A DNA stretch of 43,853 nucleotides from Bacteroidales bacterium. GTDB taxonomy: Bacteria > Bacteroidota > Bacteroidia > Bacteroidales > UBA932. A model generated the notes under the pieces. The model did no database searches, was not told where the DNA came from, and was given only the letters and a program-made list of their open reading frames with translations. Shown piece after piece: positions 30,212 through 39,489 of the stretch. A program made the translations under genes and the position numbers. How positions within the stretch are numbered: position 1 is the stretch's first letter; each line of letters begins with the position of its first letter. The stretch lies in assembly GCA_012511975.1 (NCBI GenBank), contig JAAZEZ010000078.1, positions 1-43,853 on the forward strand, given 5' to 3'.

Positions 30212-31377
30212 TTGATCTGATTTTCGTATAATAAATGTATGTTTACACTACTTGGAATATTCACAACCCTATCCGCAAACCATTCGGTGTTTTTAAGTCC
30301 GTCTGTCTGGCAGTTGCGGAACATCGGGAGTCGATTCATAAGTTCCCAGATAGGGCGTGTCATAATTCCGTTGTTGTTGGTATATTGTAGAAAACTGTCA
30401 CGTGTTTTCTTATCTTTCATAATCAGCGCATTGAGCCAATAATTTGAGCGACAGCCTGCCGGTTCGGCGAAGAACTCAATTTCCTCAATTTCTTTGAAAA
30501 AAGCAGCATAAGAGGAGGCTGTTTCTCGTTTGTTGAGCACAAATTGTTCAAGGTTCTCCATCTGAGCGCATCCGAGAGCTGCATTGATATTGGGCATGCG
30601 GTAATTGTAGCCCACTTCGTCGTGGTAAAACTCCCACTTATGAGGCCTTTTGGCCTGTGTCGTAAGATGCTTTGCGCGGATGGCAAGTTTTTCATCATTG
30701 AAAAGGAGCATTCCTCCACCACCTGTTGTAATGGTTTTATTGCCGTTAAATGAAATGATACCTATACGGCCGAAGGTGCCGGTATGTTTTCCTTTATAGA
30801 ATGAGCCAAGACTCTCGGCGGCATCTTCGACAAGTTCCAGATGCCATTTGTTGCAAATCTCCATAAGCTCATCGAGGTGTACTGGATGACCGAATATATG
30901 CATCGGCACGCAACAGCGGATCCTATGGCCGGTACTCTTGTTGAAACACTCATCTCCGTGCAGTGCAGCGTTGGTATTCATCCAATGATCTACAGCTGTA
31001 GGGGAGAGGCCCATTGTATCTTTGTCCACATCAATGAAGATCGGATGAGCTCCAATGTAACTGATCGCATTACAGGTTGCCACAAAGGTAAGAGCCTGGG
31101 TGATCACTTCGTCATTGCGCTCCACACCGGCAAGCATCATAGCCAAATGGAGGGCATTTGTGCCATTAACACACACCACAGCTTTTTTTGCGCCTGTGTA
31201 CTCAGCCACCATCTCTTCAAATCTATCGACAAACTTTCCTACACTTGAAACGAAAGTGGAATCGATGCACTCCTCCAGATATTTTTTCTCATTTCCGGTA
31301 AATACAGGAGCACTTAGAGGAATGAAATCCTGTGATTTATAGAGTTCTCTGATATATGACCCAATCTTGCTGTACAT
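30208..31377 (-). CDS. legC: LegC-family DegT/DnrJ/EryC1 aminotransferase
   Basis: IPLSAPVFTGNEKKYLEECIDSTFVSSVGKFV; PLP lysine region ISFNGNKTITTGGGGMLL; EDAAESLGS. Confidence 0.88.
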   Translation of the reverse strand: MYSKIGSYIRELYKSQDFIPLSAPVFTGNEKKYLEECIDSTFVSSVGKFVDRFEEMVAEYTGAKKAVVCVNGTNALHLAMMLAGVERNDEVITQALTFVATCNAISYIGAHPIFIDVDKDTMGLSPTAVDHWMNTNAALHGDECFNKSTGHRIRCCVPMHIFGHPVHLDELMEICNKWHLELVEDAAESLGSFYKGKHTGTFGRIGIISFNGNKTITTGGGGMLLFNDEKLAIRAKHLTTQAKRPHKWEFYHDEVGYNYRMPNINAALGCAQMENLEQFVLNKRETASSYAAFFKEIEEIEFFAEPAGCRSNYWLNALIMKDKKTRDSFLQYTNNNGIMTRPIWELMNRLPMFRNCQTDGLKNTEWFADRVVNIPSSVNIHLLYENQIK

Positions 31378-31383
31378 TGTTCA

Positions 31384-32592
31384 TTACATTTTTTGGTCCA
31401 GGTTTTTGCCCTTTTCTTCATGTTCGAAAGTGGGTAGAAAACTGCATAAAAAATTGACGATATCGGCTTTGGAACATTCCGCAAAATCAAAAAGCAATTC
31501 TAGCTTTGAAAGGAATTCGGATATCTCATTAACTGAGCAGTTAACCTCACACTTAATTACTCCTAGCGAAGAATATCTATCCAAATCCACATTTTCCCCG
31601 GGTACGAAAAATTCTTCGAAGTCCTTTTCACCGGTAGTGTCGCTCTTGAAGTAAAATACAGGATACTCGTTTTCATCATCTTTCATCTGTGAAGCAAACA
31701 GCCTTGCTTCGCTTTCATTGCTGAACTCTTTTTTCGTATATCCAAGTTCCTCCACAAACTTATCGCAAATTGCAGAAAAAGTGATCATCTGCTCTTCTTC
31801 GAGCTTTGGAAAAAAAATCTCTCCACTCTTGCCGATAATACATGCAAGCATACATATTTCTCCGCTCTCTTGTGGTGAAACAAAGTATCTCCTCACATCT
31901 GATGGCGCAACCAGAGGCTGCTTTTTCATCATTCTGCTGATCCAGCTGTCAGGAAGGGAGCCATTTGAAAATGCAACGTTCGCAAATCTGGCAGTCGTTA
32001 CCGGAAAACGGTCGCAGTAGGACATCACCAATTTTTCCATCAGGAGTTTGCTGGCTCCCATTATATTTACGGGATTTGCCGCTTTATCCGTTGAAACACA
32101 GAAAAAATGATTAGGCGGGTATTTGGACAACAGATCCATCAGACCTTTAGCCTTTAAGACATTGTTCGTAATAAGTGCCTGTACGGAAAGCGTGTCCCGT
32201 TCACTGCGGACATGCTTGTGGGCGGAAAAATTTGCTACTATGTCAAAACCTTTCTCCCGTACAAAAAGTTGTTCAAACAAAGGGCTGGCAAAGTCAAGTG
32301 TGTATGTGCGGTAATCATCGGGCACAAACATGCCCTCGGTAGATCTGAGGTCTCTGGTTAGTTCTGCAAGTCCATTTTCGCTCAAGTCAATGACTACAAG
32401 GGAAGAGGGCTTGAAAGGAAGTATGGCTTTTATGAATGATGATCCTATACTGCCGGCTCCTCCGATTACGCATACTCTCTTGTCATTGATTGCATATTCA
32501 AGTTGCTGCCTGTTGGCTTCAATGTCTTTTATAAAAAGACTTTGATTCCGTTTGGTGACGTGTTTAGAAATGAATTTATTTATGTCAAACAT
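31384..32592 (-). CDS. legB: NDP-N-acetylglucosamine 4,6-dehydratase (LegB/PseB-like)
   Basis: VCVIGGAGSIGSSFIKAILPFKP, FSAHKHVRSERD, VSTDKAANPVNIMGASKLLMEKLV. Confidence 0.87.
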   Translation of the reverse strand: MFDINKFISKHVTKRNQSLFIKDIEANRQQLEYAINDKRVCVIGGAGSIGSSFIKAILPFKPSSLVVIDLSENGLAELTRDLRSTEGMFVPDDYRTYTLDFASPLFEQLFVREKGFDIVANFSAHKHVRSERDTLSVQALITNNVLKAKGLMDLLSKYPPNHFFCVSTDKAANPVNIMGASKLLMEKLVMSYCDRFPVTTARFANVAFSNGSLPDSWISRMMKKQPLVAPSDVRRYFVSPQESGEICMLACIIGKSGEIFFPKLEEEQMITFSAICDKFVEELGYTKKEFSNESEARLFASQMKDDENEYPVFYFKSDTTGEKDFEEFFVPGENVDLDRYSSLGVIKCEVNCSVNEISEFLSKLELLFDFAECSKADIVNFLCSFLPTFEHEEKGKNLDQKM

Positions 32593-32696
32593 AAGGATTT
32601 GCGCGATTTATTCTTAACTTTCAAAGGTAGTAATAATTTCTTGTAAATCATTGACGATTTTAGTGAAGGTTTTTTATGCCATTAACTACCGCTTAT

Positions 32697-33677
32697 TCAT
32701 TCGGTGGGGGACTTCTCAGATTCAAAGTTTATCCTCTCTTCCTCTATAACCAGTGGCCTTTTCATTATGCGTGTGTTGACACTCATAACATATTCGCCCA
32801 CCAGACCGATAAAAACAAGTTCCACGGCATTAAGGAAAAAGAGTCCGATCATCATTGGCATTATACCTGCTGAAAATCTGTCCCAATAGATTAATTTAAG
32901 TACCAGATAGACCAAACCGACCAGAGTTGAGAGTATCGCCAAGATAAAGCCGATTATTGTTACAAGATGCATTCCCACCTTTGTGTATGAGGTAAAACTC
33001 AACATAGCTGCCTCAAACAAACTCATAAAGTTGTTTTTTGTTTTTCCGGCCCTTCTTTTTGCTTGAGTATACTCAATCGAAACTCTTTTATAACCCAGTT
33101 CTGCGACTATTCCTCTTAAAAAAGGAGTTGGATCATCCAGGTTTTTCAGCACATCTATAAATGATTTATCATAGAGTCCGAAGCCGGTAAAATGCTCAAT
33201 CTGCTCTATTGATGACATCTTTTTAATTATCTTATAATAGAAAGTCCTGAAGAAACGCATTATTGGATTCTCCTTACTCTTTGTCTTTATGCAAGAGACT
33301 ATTTTAGCTCCCTTTTCCCACTCTTTTACCAAAAGCGGTATCATTTCGACCGGATCCTGAAAGTCACAGCACATCAATATTGTACAATTTCCTGTAGTCT
33401 GCTGTAATCCATAGTATGGACTATTGAATTGCCCAAAATTTTTTACATTGAAAATTGCTTTCACCTTGGGATTTCTTCTGCAAACCTCCCTAATTAGCGG
33501 TCGAGTACTATCTTTAGAATCATTGTCTATAAAAACTATCTCGTAATCATAATTGGGCAGATTGGTCTCCATTTCATTAGATACGGCCGCAGCAATCTGT
33601 ACTACATTCTCTTCCTCGTTATAGCAAGGAATCAATACGCTTATTTTTTTCAAAATCACTTTATTCATTTTCATCAA
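32697..33677 (-). CDS. GT2 glycosyltransferase with C-terminal TM pair (DPM1/GtrB-like)
   Basis: ISVLIPCYNEEENVVQI, MCCDFQDPVEMIPLLV, FTGFGLYDKSFIDVL, two hydrophobic C-terminal helices. Confidence 0.85.
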   Translation of the reverse strand: MMKMNKVILKKISVLIPCYNEEENVVQIAAAVSNEMETNLPNYDYEIVFIDNDSKDSTRPLIREVCRRNPKVKAIFNVKNFGQFNSPYYGLQQTTGNCTILMCCDFQDPVEMIPLLVKEWEKGAKIVSCIKTKSKENPIMRFFRTFYYKIIKKMSSIEQIEHFTGFGLYDKSFIDVLKNLDDPTPFLRGIVAELGYKRVSIEYTQAKRRAGKTKNNFMSLFEAAMLSFTSYTKVGMHLVTIIGFILAILSTLVGLVYLVLKLIYWDRFSAGIMPMMIGLFFLNAVELVFIGLVGEYVMSVNTRIMKRPLVIEEERINFESEKSPTE

Positions 33678-35361
33678 TTTGGGGTGAAGGTTGGTTGATG
33701 GGCCTGTTGTATTCCAATTTTGGAGAGACTGTTGTCAGACCATCTATTTGGTATTCATAGAAAAGGTTATGAACATCCATATCTTTCATAATAGTACCCA
33801 ATGATTTTTCATTTCTTGCCACATAATTCAACCCATAAGCTTTTGCAATTCCTTCATAGTCAGGGTTTATGAAGCCGCTCTGTGCAGTTGTTCCTTTCAT
33901 TCTTCCTTCAAAGTATAATGATTGAAATTGGGTTATCATGCCAAGTGCGTTATTATTAAGCACGATTGTTTTAATGTTGAGATTGTATTGGGAGATAAGA
34001 AGCAGAGATTGAATTGACATATGAAGTCCTCCATCTCCGGTAATGGCGTAGATTGTTTTATCCGGGCTTGCGAATGCCATTCCAATGGCAACAGGAAGCG
34101 AGAATCCCATAGGTGCAAGGCCTCCGCTTGTGATGAATTTTTGTCCTTTCTTCAATTTAACCATCTGAGCAGCCCACATCTGGTTTTGACCGATATCAAC
34201 CGTGATAATATCATTCTCTTTTGTGATATTGTTCAATGCCAGGAAAAATGTGTAAGGTGCTTTATTCTGAACAAATCTTTTTACCTCATTTTCCTGGTTG
34301 TACCTTGATTTTAAGAGTTGTATGCGTTGAGTCCACTCGGAGTTTACCGTTGGAGAGATATGGTGCTGCATCAAATTGTAAAGAAACTCTTCTAAGGAGG
34401 AGTTTATTTTTATCCGATTGGTTAATCTGTGATGTTCAAGTTCGTTTTTGTCAATATCCACATGGATAATTTTTGCTTTTGGTAAAAATTCTTCTACCAT
34501 AGCGCCTGTCTGTCGGGTGTCTAATCGTGTTCCCAATGCCAATAACAGGTCGGCTTCCGCAATTGCCATATTTGCGCAACGATTTCCATAGCTGCCAATC
34601 ATACCAATATAATTGGTATATGTTTCATTCGTTGCACCTCTACCCATCAGAGAGGTGACAACCGGTATATTTGTCTGTTTAATGAAAGAAGCAAGCAGCT
34701 CTTTACTTTTTTCGCTTTGACATCCCCCGCCTAACAGCAACATAGGCTTTGAAGCTGAGTTTATGATAGAAACCACATCCGAGAGATCATAGCTGTCAAG
34801 TTTTTCTTTTTCAGGAATATATGATTTTAATGTAGAGGTGTTAATCTCCGCCCTGGAAATATCCATCGGCAAATCTATGACAACCGGACCTTTTCTTCCT
34901 GTTGTAGCTATATGAACGGCTTTTTCCAATTCGTAACGCAAATTATCTGCATCATCAATCATTACAGCATATTTGGTAATTGGCCTAACAATACTAACTA
35001 CATCCGTTTCCTGGAAACCCTGCTGACGAATCGGTTTATTATACTTGTATTCATAGGTATTAACCTGTCCCGTTATAAAAAGTACAGGTATTGAACCGAA
35101 ATAGGCGTCTGCTATTCCAGTCATCATATTTGTAGCACCTGGTCCGCTCGTACAAATAGCTACACCGAACTTTCCACTTTCGAGGGCATAACCTTCTGCT
35201 GCAATAGCCGCAGTTTGTTCATGATATGTTTGAATATATCTTACATTTCCTGATTTTGCAAGGGAATCCACGAGGTGGGTTATCATCCCGCCGATATAAC
35301 CGAAGACCACATTTACTCCTCTCTCTGAAAGGAATGAAACTATATAATCAGATGCTTTCAT
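33661..35361 (-). CDS. thiamine-diphosphate enzyme, acetolactate-synthase-like (YerE-like candidate)
   Basis: YHEQTAAIAAEGYA (ThDP Glu), GDGGLHMSIQSLLLISQYNLNIKTIVLNNN (ThDP/Mg motif); sits between a sugar SDR and a glycosyltransferase gene with short overlaps. Confidence 0.8.
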   Translation of the reverse strand: MKASDYIVSFLSERGVNVVFGYIGGMITHLVDSLAKSGNVRYIQTYHEQTAAIAAEGYALESGKFGVAICTSGPGATNMMTGIADAYFGSIPVLFITGQVNTYEYKYNKPIRQQGFQETDVVSIVRPITKYAVMIDDADNLRYELEKAVHIATTGRKGPVVIDLPMDISRAEINTSTLKSYIPEKEKLDSYDLSDVVSIINSASKPMLLLGGGCQSEKSKELLASFIKQTNIPVVTSLMGRGATNETYTNYIGMIGSYGNRCANMAIAEADLLLALGTRLDTRQTGAMVEEFLPKAKIIHVDIDKNELEHHRLTNRIKINSSLEEFLYNLMQHHISPTVNSEWTQRIQLLKSRYNQENEVKRFVQNKAPYTFFLALNNITKENDIITVDIGQNQMWAAQMVKLKKGQKFITSGGLAPMGFSLPVAIGMAFASPDKTIYAITGDGGLHMSIQSLLLISQYNLNIKTIVLNNNALGMITQFQSLYFEGRMKGTTAQSGFINPDYEGIAKAYGLNYVARNEKSLGTIMKDMDVHNLFYEYQIDGLTTVSPKLEYNRPINQPSPQIDENE

Positions 35362-36253
35362 CCTTTTTCGTATTTATTATTAATCGCTGTAACCCCTCTT
35401 TTAGGCCGGTTCTTTCAAACTCCCCAAATGTAGAAATAAATTTTGAAGAATTTCCCAACATGACCATGGATTGTCCTTCACGATAGGGTAATGTCTTGGA
35501 AAACTCAATGTTGCTCTTTGTTATCTCTTTTATTGCGTCAAATAAATCAGAGAGCACAACCGGAACTGACGAAGCTAAATTGTAAATGCCGGAGCAATTT
35601 TCTTTCCCAATAATGCTCATTATTGCATTCGCAAAATCGAGAGCAAACAAATATGAGTAAACCTGCTCTCCTTTTGTTGTCTGCATAACAATCTCACCAT
35701 TAAGGCATTTCGATATTATCGTAGGTATGAGCCAATCAGATCGCTGTTTTTCACCATAAACCGAAAAAATTCTAATCCATTGCCACTCGCAGAGATGTGA
35801 TTGAGGATAATCCTCCAGTAAAAGACGACACTCATTCTTGGCTTTTCCATACTCAGAAATGGGGTTAATGGGATGATTTTCCTCTATACAGCCATTGTAA
35901 TGGCCATATTCATCCTGACTACCTAATCCTATTATCCGTTTATAGGGATATAAATTAAGAAGATGTGAGAAAAATCTGACATTCTCACTTTGAACTTCTT
36001 TGTTGTTTCTATCTGCTGCGGTAACTCCTCCCCAGGCTGAATGTATAAAGAGATCGGGTTGGAAATCTTTAACTGCCTCTTCCCACCCGTTTTTATTAAT
36101 TTCTACCCATTTTACGCGTTTTTCGATAGCAGGATCAAACAAACTTCTTGAGGTTGCACGCTTTAGAGATAAAATTTCGTGCCCTCTTGCAATAGCATCA
36201 TTTGCTATGTGATATCCTAAAAAACCTGTCGATCCTGTTAAAAAAATCTTCAT
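35348..36253 (-). CDS. NAD(P)-dependent sugar epimerase/dehydratase/reductase (extended SDR)
   Basis: MKIFLTGSTGFLGYHIANDAIARGHEI, YGKAK (YxxxK); starts at the rfbG stop. Confidence 0.82.
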   Translation of the reverse strand: MKIFLTGSTGFLGYHIANDAIARGHEILSLKRATSRSLFDPAIEKRVKWVEINKNGWEEAVKDFQPDLFIHSAWGGVTAADRNNKEVQSENVRFFSHLLNLYPYKRIIGLGSQDEYGHYNGCIEENHPINPISEYGKAKNECRLLLEDYPQSHLCEWQWIRIFSVYGEKQRSDWLIPTIISKCLNGEIVMQTTKGEQVYSYLFALDFANAIMSIIGKENCSGIYNLASSVPVVLSDLFDAIKEITKSNIEFSKTLPYREGQSMVMLGNSSKFISTFGEFERTGLKEGLQRLIINTKKDESI

Positions 36254-37338
36254 TTTCTCAAAAAACACTCTATTTCCTCTATGCAGAGGTTGTAAACATC
36301 CTCGTTTTTATATCTTTTATACCAGTCGGCTGTGAGAGCAATTGTTTGCTTTGCATCCAGCCGTGGGCGCCAGCCGAGACGATTTTTTGCCTTGGTAATG
36401 TCGAGCATCAGTATGGCTGCTTCATGTAGGGCGTTAGGATTGGATACATCTTTAAGGTCACCATATCCGAAACTCTCTATCATTGCAGTTGCTATATCCC
36501 ACACATTAAGAACCGCATCCATCTCAGGGCCAAAGTTCCATCCCTCGCAATACTCTTTAGGTTTTTCCCACATCTTTTTGGCAAGCAAAAGATAACCGCT
36601 TAATGGCTCAAGCACATGCTCCCAGGGGCGCACAGCCTTTGGTGAACGTATTTCTATAGGTTTCCCGGCTTCAAGTGCACGTATACAGTCGGGAATGATA
36701 CGGTCGAGAGCCCAATCTCCACCACCAATTACATTTCCCGCACGAACAGAGGAGAGAGACATGTTGTGTTTATTGCTATAATCTGTCGGGTTGAAATAGC
36801 TGTTTCTCCAGGATTGGATAGCCAACTCACAAGCTCCCTTTGATGAAGAATAGGGGTCATAACCACCTAATGGGTCCTCTTCTTTATAGCCTGTGAGCTT
36901 CTCCTTATTATCATAGCATTTGTCGGTCGTAATCATAACACCCACTTTTACACTCTTGGTGGCACGTATCGCTTCCATAATATTTATGGCACCCATTACA
37001 TTGGTTTCATAGGTTTCCACCGGGATTTCATAACTCAAGCGAACAAGTGGTTGGGCAGCAAGGTGAAACACAATTTCAGGTTGGTATTCTACGAAAATCT
37101 GCTTCATAAGTGCGCCATCGCGAATATCTGCACGAATATCAGCTTTTATCTTCTTGCCTATGCCCGAGAGTACATAGTTGTCGCGGTCGGAGAAGGGATT
37201 TAAGGCAATGCCGGTCACTTCAGCGCCCAGTTCGTTTAGCCAGATTGAGAGCCAGGAGCCTTTGAAACCGGTATGTCCGGTCACAAGTACACGTTTGCCT
37301 TTGTAGAATTTGTTGAATATATCAATCACAATTATCAA
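36250..37338 (-). CDS. rfbG: CDP-glucose 4,6-dehydratase
   Basis: KRVLVTGHTGFKGSWLSIWLNELGAEVTGIAL, HLAAQPLVRLSYEIPVETYETNVMG, GGDWALDRIIPDCIRALE. Confidence 0.93.
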   Translation of the reverse strand: MIIVIDIFNKFYKGKRVLVTGHTGFKGSWLSIWLNELGAEVTGIALNPFSDRDNYVLSGIGKKIKADIRADIRDGALMKQIFVEYQPEIVFHLAAQPLVRLSYEIPVETYETNVMGAINIMEAIRATKSVKVGVMITTDKCYDNKEKLTGYKEEDPLGGYDPYSSSKGACELAIQSWRNSYFNPTDYSNKHNMSLSSVRAGNVIGGGDWALDRIIPDCIRALEAGKPIEIRSPKAVRPWEHVLEPLSGYLLLAKKMWEKPKEYCEGWNFGPEMDAVLNVWDIATAMIESFGYGDLKDVSNPNALHEAAILMLDITKAKNRLGWRPRLDAKQTIALTADWYKRYKNEDVYNLCIEEIECFLRK

Positions 37339-38132
37339 TATTTAGGTACGGATTGTTCCCATTTCTTCCAAGGGGCTTTATCTTCGAGTAAAAGCCGCTC
37401 CAGCATCATTTTTTCGCGAATATTATCCATGCACTGCCAAAAACCTTCGTGTACGTAGGACATCAATTCTCCCTCTGCTGCAAGTCTTTCCAACGGTTCA
37501 CGCTCAAGGGCTTGATGATCGCCTTCCAGATAATCGAAAATATCGGGTTCAAACACCATATATCCTGCATTTATAGGAGCACCGTCTTTAATGTTTTTTT
37601 CGCGGAACGATTTTACTGCCATCTCTTTTGTGATGTCAAGTACACCCTTATCCAGTCCCATCTTAACAGCAGTAAGAGTAGCTTTTTTGCCGTGACTTTT
37701 GTGAAAAGCAATACGTTGATTGATATCTACATCACAAACTCCATCTCCGTAGGTCATCAAGAATGTTTCGTTGCCTATATAAGGTTGAATACGCTTGATA
37801 CGACCGCCTGTCATAGTGTTGTAGCCGGTGTCAACAACTGTCACTTTCCATGGTTCACAAGCATTTGTATGTACTATTATCTCATTTTTACCGTTGCGGT
37901 AATCAAACGATATATCGCTCTTGAAGAGGTAGTAGTTGGCAAACCATTCCTTGATATACTCTTGCTTATAACCGGCACATATTATAAACTCTGTGTGTCC
38001 ATAGTGTTCATATTCTTTCATAATATGCCAAAGGATGGGCATGCCGCCAATCTCAATCATCGGTTTTGGTTTGAATACCGACTCTTCGCTTATGCGAGTG
38101 CCGAAACCACCGGCAAGAAGAACTACTTTCAT
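37335..38132 (-). CDS. rfbF: glucose-1-phosphate cytidylyltransferase
   Basis: MKVVLLAGGFGTRISEESVFKPKPMIEIGGMPILWHIMKEYEHYGHTEFIICAGYK; internal ATG at 38132 preferred. Confidence 0.94.
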   Translation of the reverse strand: MKVVLLAGGFGTRISEESVFKPKPMIEIGGMPILWHIMKEYEHYGHTEFIICAGYKQEYIKEWFANYYLFKSDISFDYRNGKNEIIVHTNACEPWKVTVVDTGYNTMTGGRIKRIQPYIGNETFLMTYGDGVCDVDINQRIAFHKSHGKKATLTAVKMGLDKGVLDITKEMAVKSFREKNIKDGAPINAGYMVFEPDIFDYLEGDHQALEREPLERLAAEGELMSYVHEGFWQCMDNIREKMMLERLLLEDKAPWKKWEQSVPKY

Positions 38133-38139
38133 AATTTCC

Positions 38140-39483
38140 TTATATTGTTTTGTTACAAAAATCTTTGATAGAGTCAATCATATGTTGGAGCATTTCCGGA
38201 GTCATTCCCGGATAAACGCCGATCCAGAAAGTGTTGTTCATCACGAAATCGGTGTTCTTCAAATCGCCAACCACACGATAGCCTTGGCCTGAGGTACGCA
38301 TCTCGTCAAATGCCGGATGCTTGAGAAGGTTGCCCGCAAAGAGGTTGCGGGTTTGAATCTTTTGATTTTCGAGATATTCGGTGATTTGGTTGCGTGTAAA
38401 ACCCGCATTTTCCTCTACGGAAATTAGAAATCCAAACCAGGAAGGATTGGAGTTTTCGCCGGTTTTAGGAAGAATAAGTCCCGGAGTGCCTGTCAATTTA
38501 TTATAAAGTATATTGAAATTACGGCGACGGGCTTCAACAATATTGTCCAGTTTTTCAAGTTGTGCACAACCAATCGCAGCCTGCATATCTGTTGCCTTTA
38601 GATTGAATCCAAAATGGCTGTAGACATATTTGTGATCATACCCTTTAGGCAGTTCTCCATATTGTCCCGTAAAGCGCTGTTTACAGGTGTTATCAACTCC
38701 TCCTACACACCAACAATCACGGCCCCAGTCTCTGAAGGATCTGCATATACGATCCAGTTCAGGGTTATCGGTATATACGGCACCGCCTTCACCCATAGTA
38801 ATATGGTGAGGGGGATAGAAAGAACTTGTGCCAAGATCTCCCCAGGTGCCTGTTTTTTTGGTAATTCCATCGCTCGTATATTCGGATCCAAGTGCATCAC
38901 AGTTATCCTCTATCAGCCATAAACCATGTTTGTCGCAGAAAGATTTAACGCTTTTAAGATCAAACGGATTGCCAAGTGAGTGGGCTATTATAACAGCTTT
39001 TGTGAGGGGAGATAGTGCCTCTTCAAGCTTTGTTACGTCAATATTATACTCAGGAATAGTAACATCAATGAATACAGGAATAGCTCCAAATTGAATAATT
39101 GGAGTGACGGTGGTCGGGAAGCCTGCCGCTACAGTAATTACCTCGTCACCCTTTTGAATACGACGGTCGCCTAATTTGGGTGAGGTAAGAGTATAAAACG
39201 CCAACAGGTTGGCAGATGATCCGGAGTTGGTCAAAGTGCAATGTTGCACACCAAGCCATTCGGCCATACGGCGTTCAAATTTGTTGGCCCATGGACCGGC
39301 AGTCAACCAGAAGTCAAGTGAGGCATCTACCAGATTGACCATTTCCTGATCGTCAAAAAAGCGTCCTCCATAGTTTACGAATGACTTTCCAGGCATAAAT
39401 TCTTTTTTTTGTCCATGTACCTCTGCGTAATACTCACGGGTCAGTTCGAGAATCTGATTTTTTATTTCTTCTTTTCTATTCAT
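38140..39483 (-). CDS. rfbH: CDP-4-keto-6-deoxy-glucose 3-dehydrase (E1, RfbH/DdhC-like)
   Basis: SFYPPHHITMGEGGAV: His replaces the usual PLP Lys; Fe-S type cysteines CRSFRDWGRDCWCVGGVDNTC. Confidence 0.93.
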   Translation of the reverse strand: MNRKEEIKNQILELTREYYAEVHGQKKEFMPGKSFVNYGGRFFDDQEMVNLVDASLDFWLTAGPWANKFERRMAEWLGVQHCTLTNSGSSANLLAFYTLTSPKLGDRRIQKGDEVITVAAGFPTTVTPIIQFGAIPVFIDVTIPEYNIDVTKLEEALSPLTKAVIIAHSLGNPFDLKSVKSFCDKHGLWLIEDNCDALGSEYTSDGITKKTGTWGDLGTSSFYPPHHITMGEGGAVYTDNPELDRICRSFRDWGRDCWCVGGVDNTCKQRFTGQYGELPKGYDHKYVYSHFGFNLKATDMQAAIGCAQLEKLDNIVEARRRNFNILYNKLTGTPGLILPKTGENSNPSWFGFLISVEENAGFTRNQITEYLENQKIQTRNLFAGNLLKHPAFDEMRTSGQGYRVVGDLKNTDFVMNNTFWIGVYPGMTPEMLQHMIDSIKDFCNKTI

Positions 39484-39489
39484 GCGATG

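Noticed and set aside
33661-35361. Housekeeping acetolactate synthase IlvB
   Set aside because: No ilvN, ilvC or ilvD neighbour; overlaps sugar SDR and GT genes by 14-17 bp inside a CDP-sugar operon. A phylogeny is still needed.
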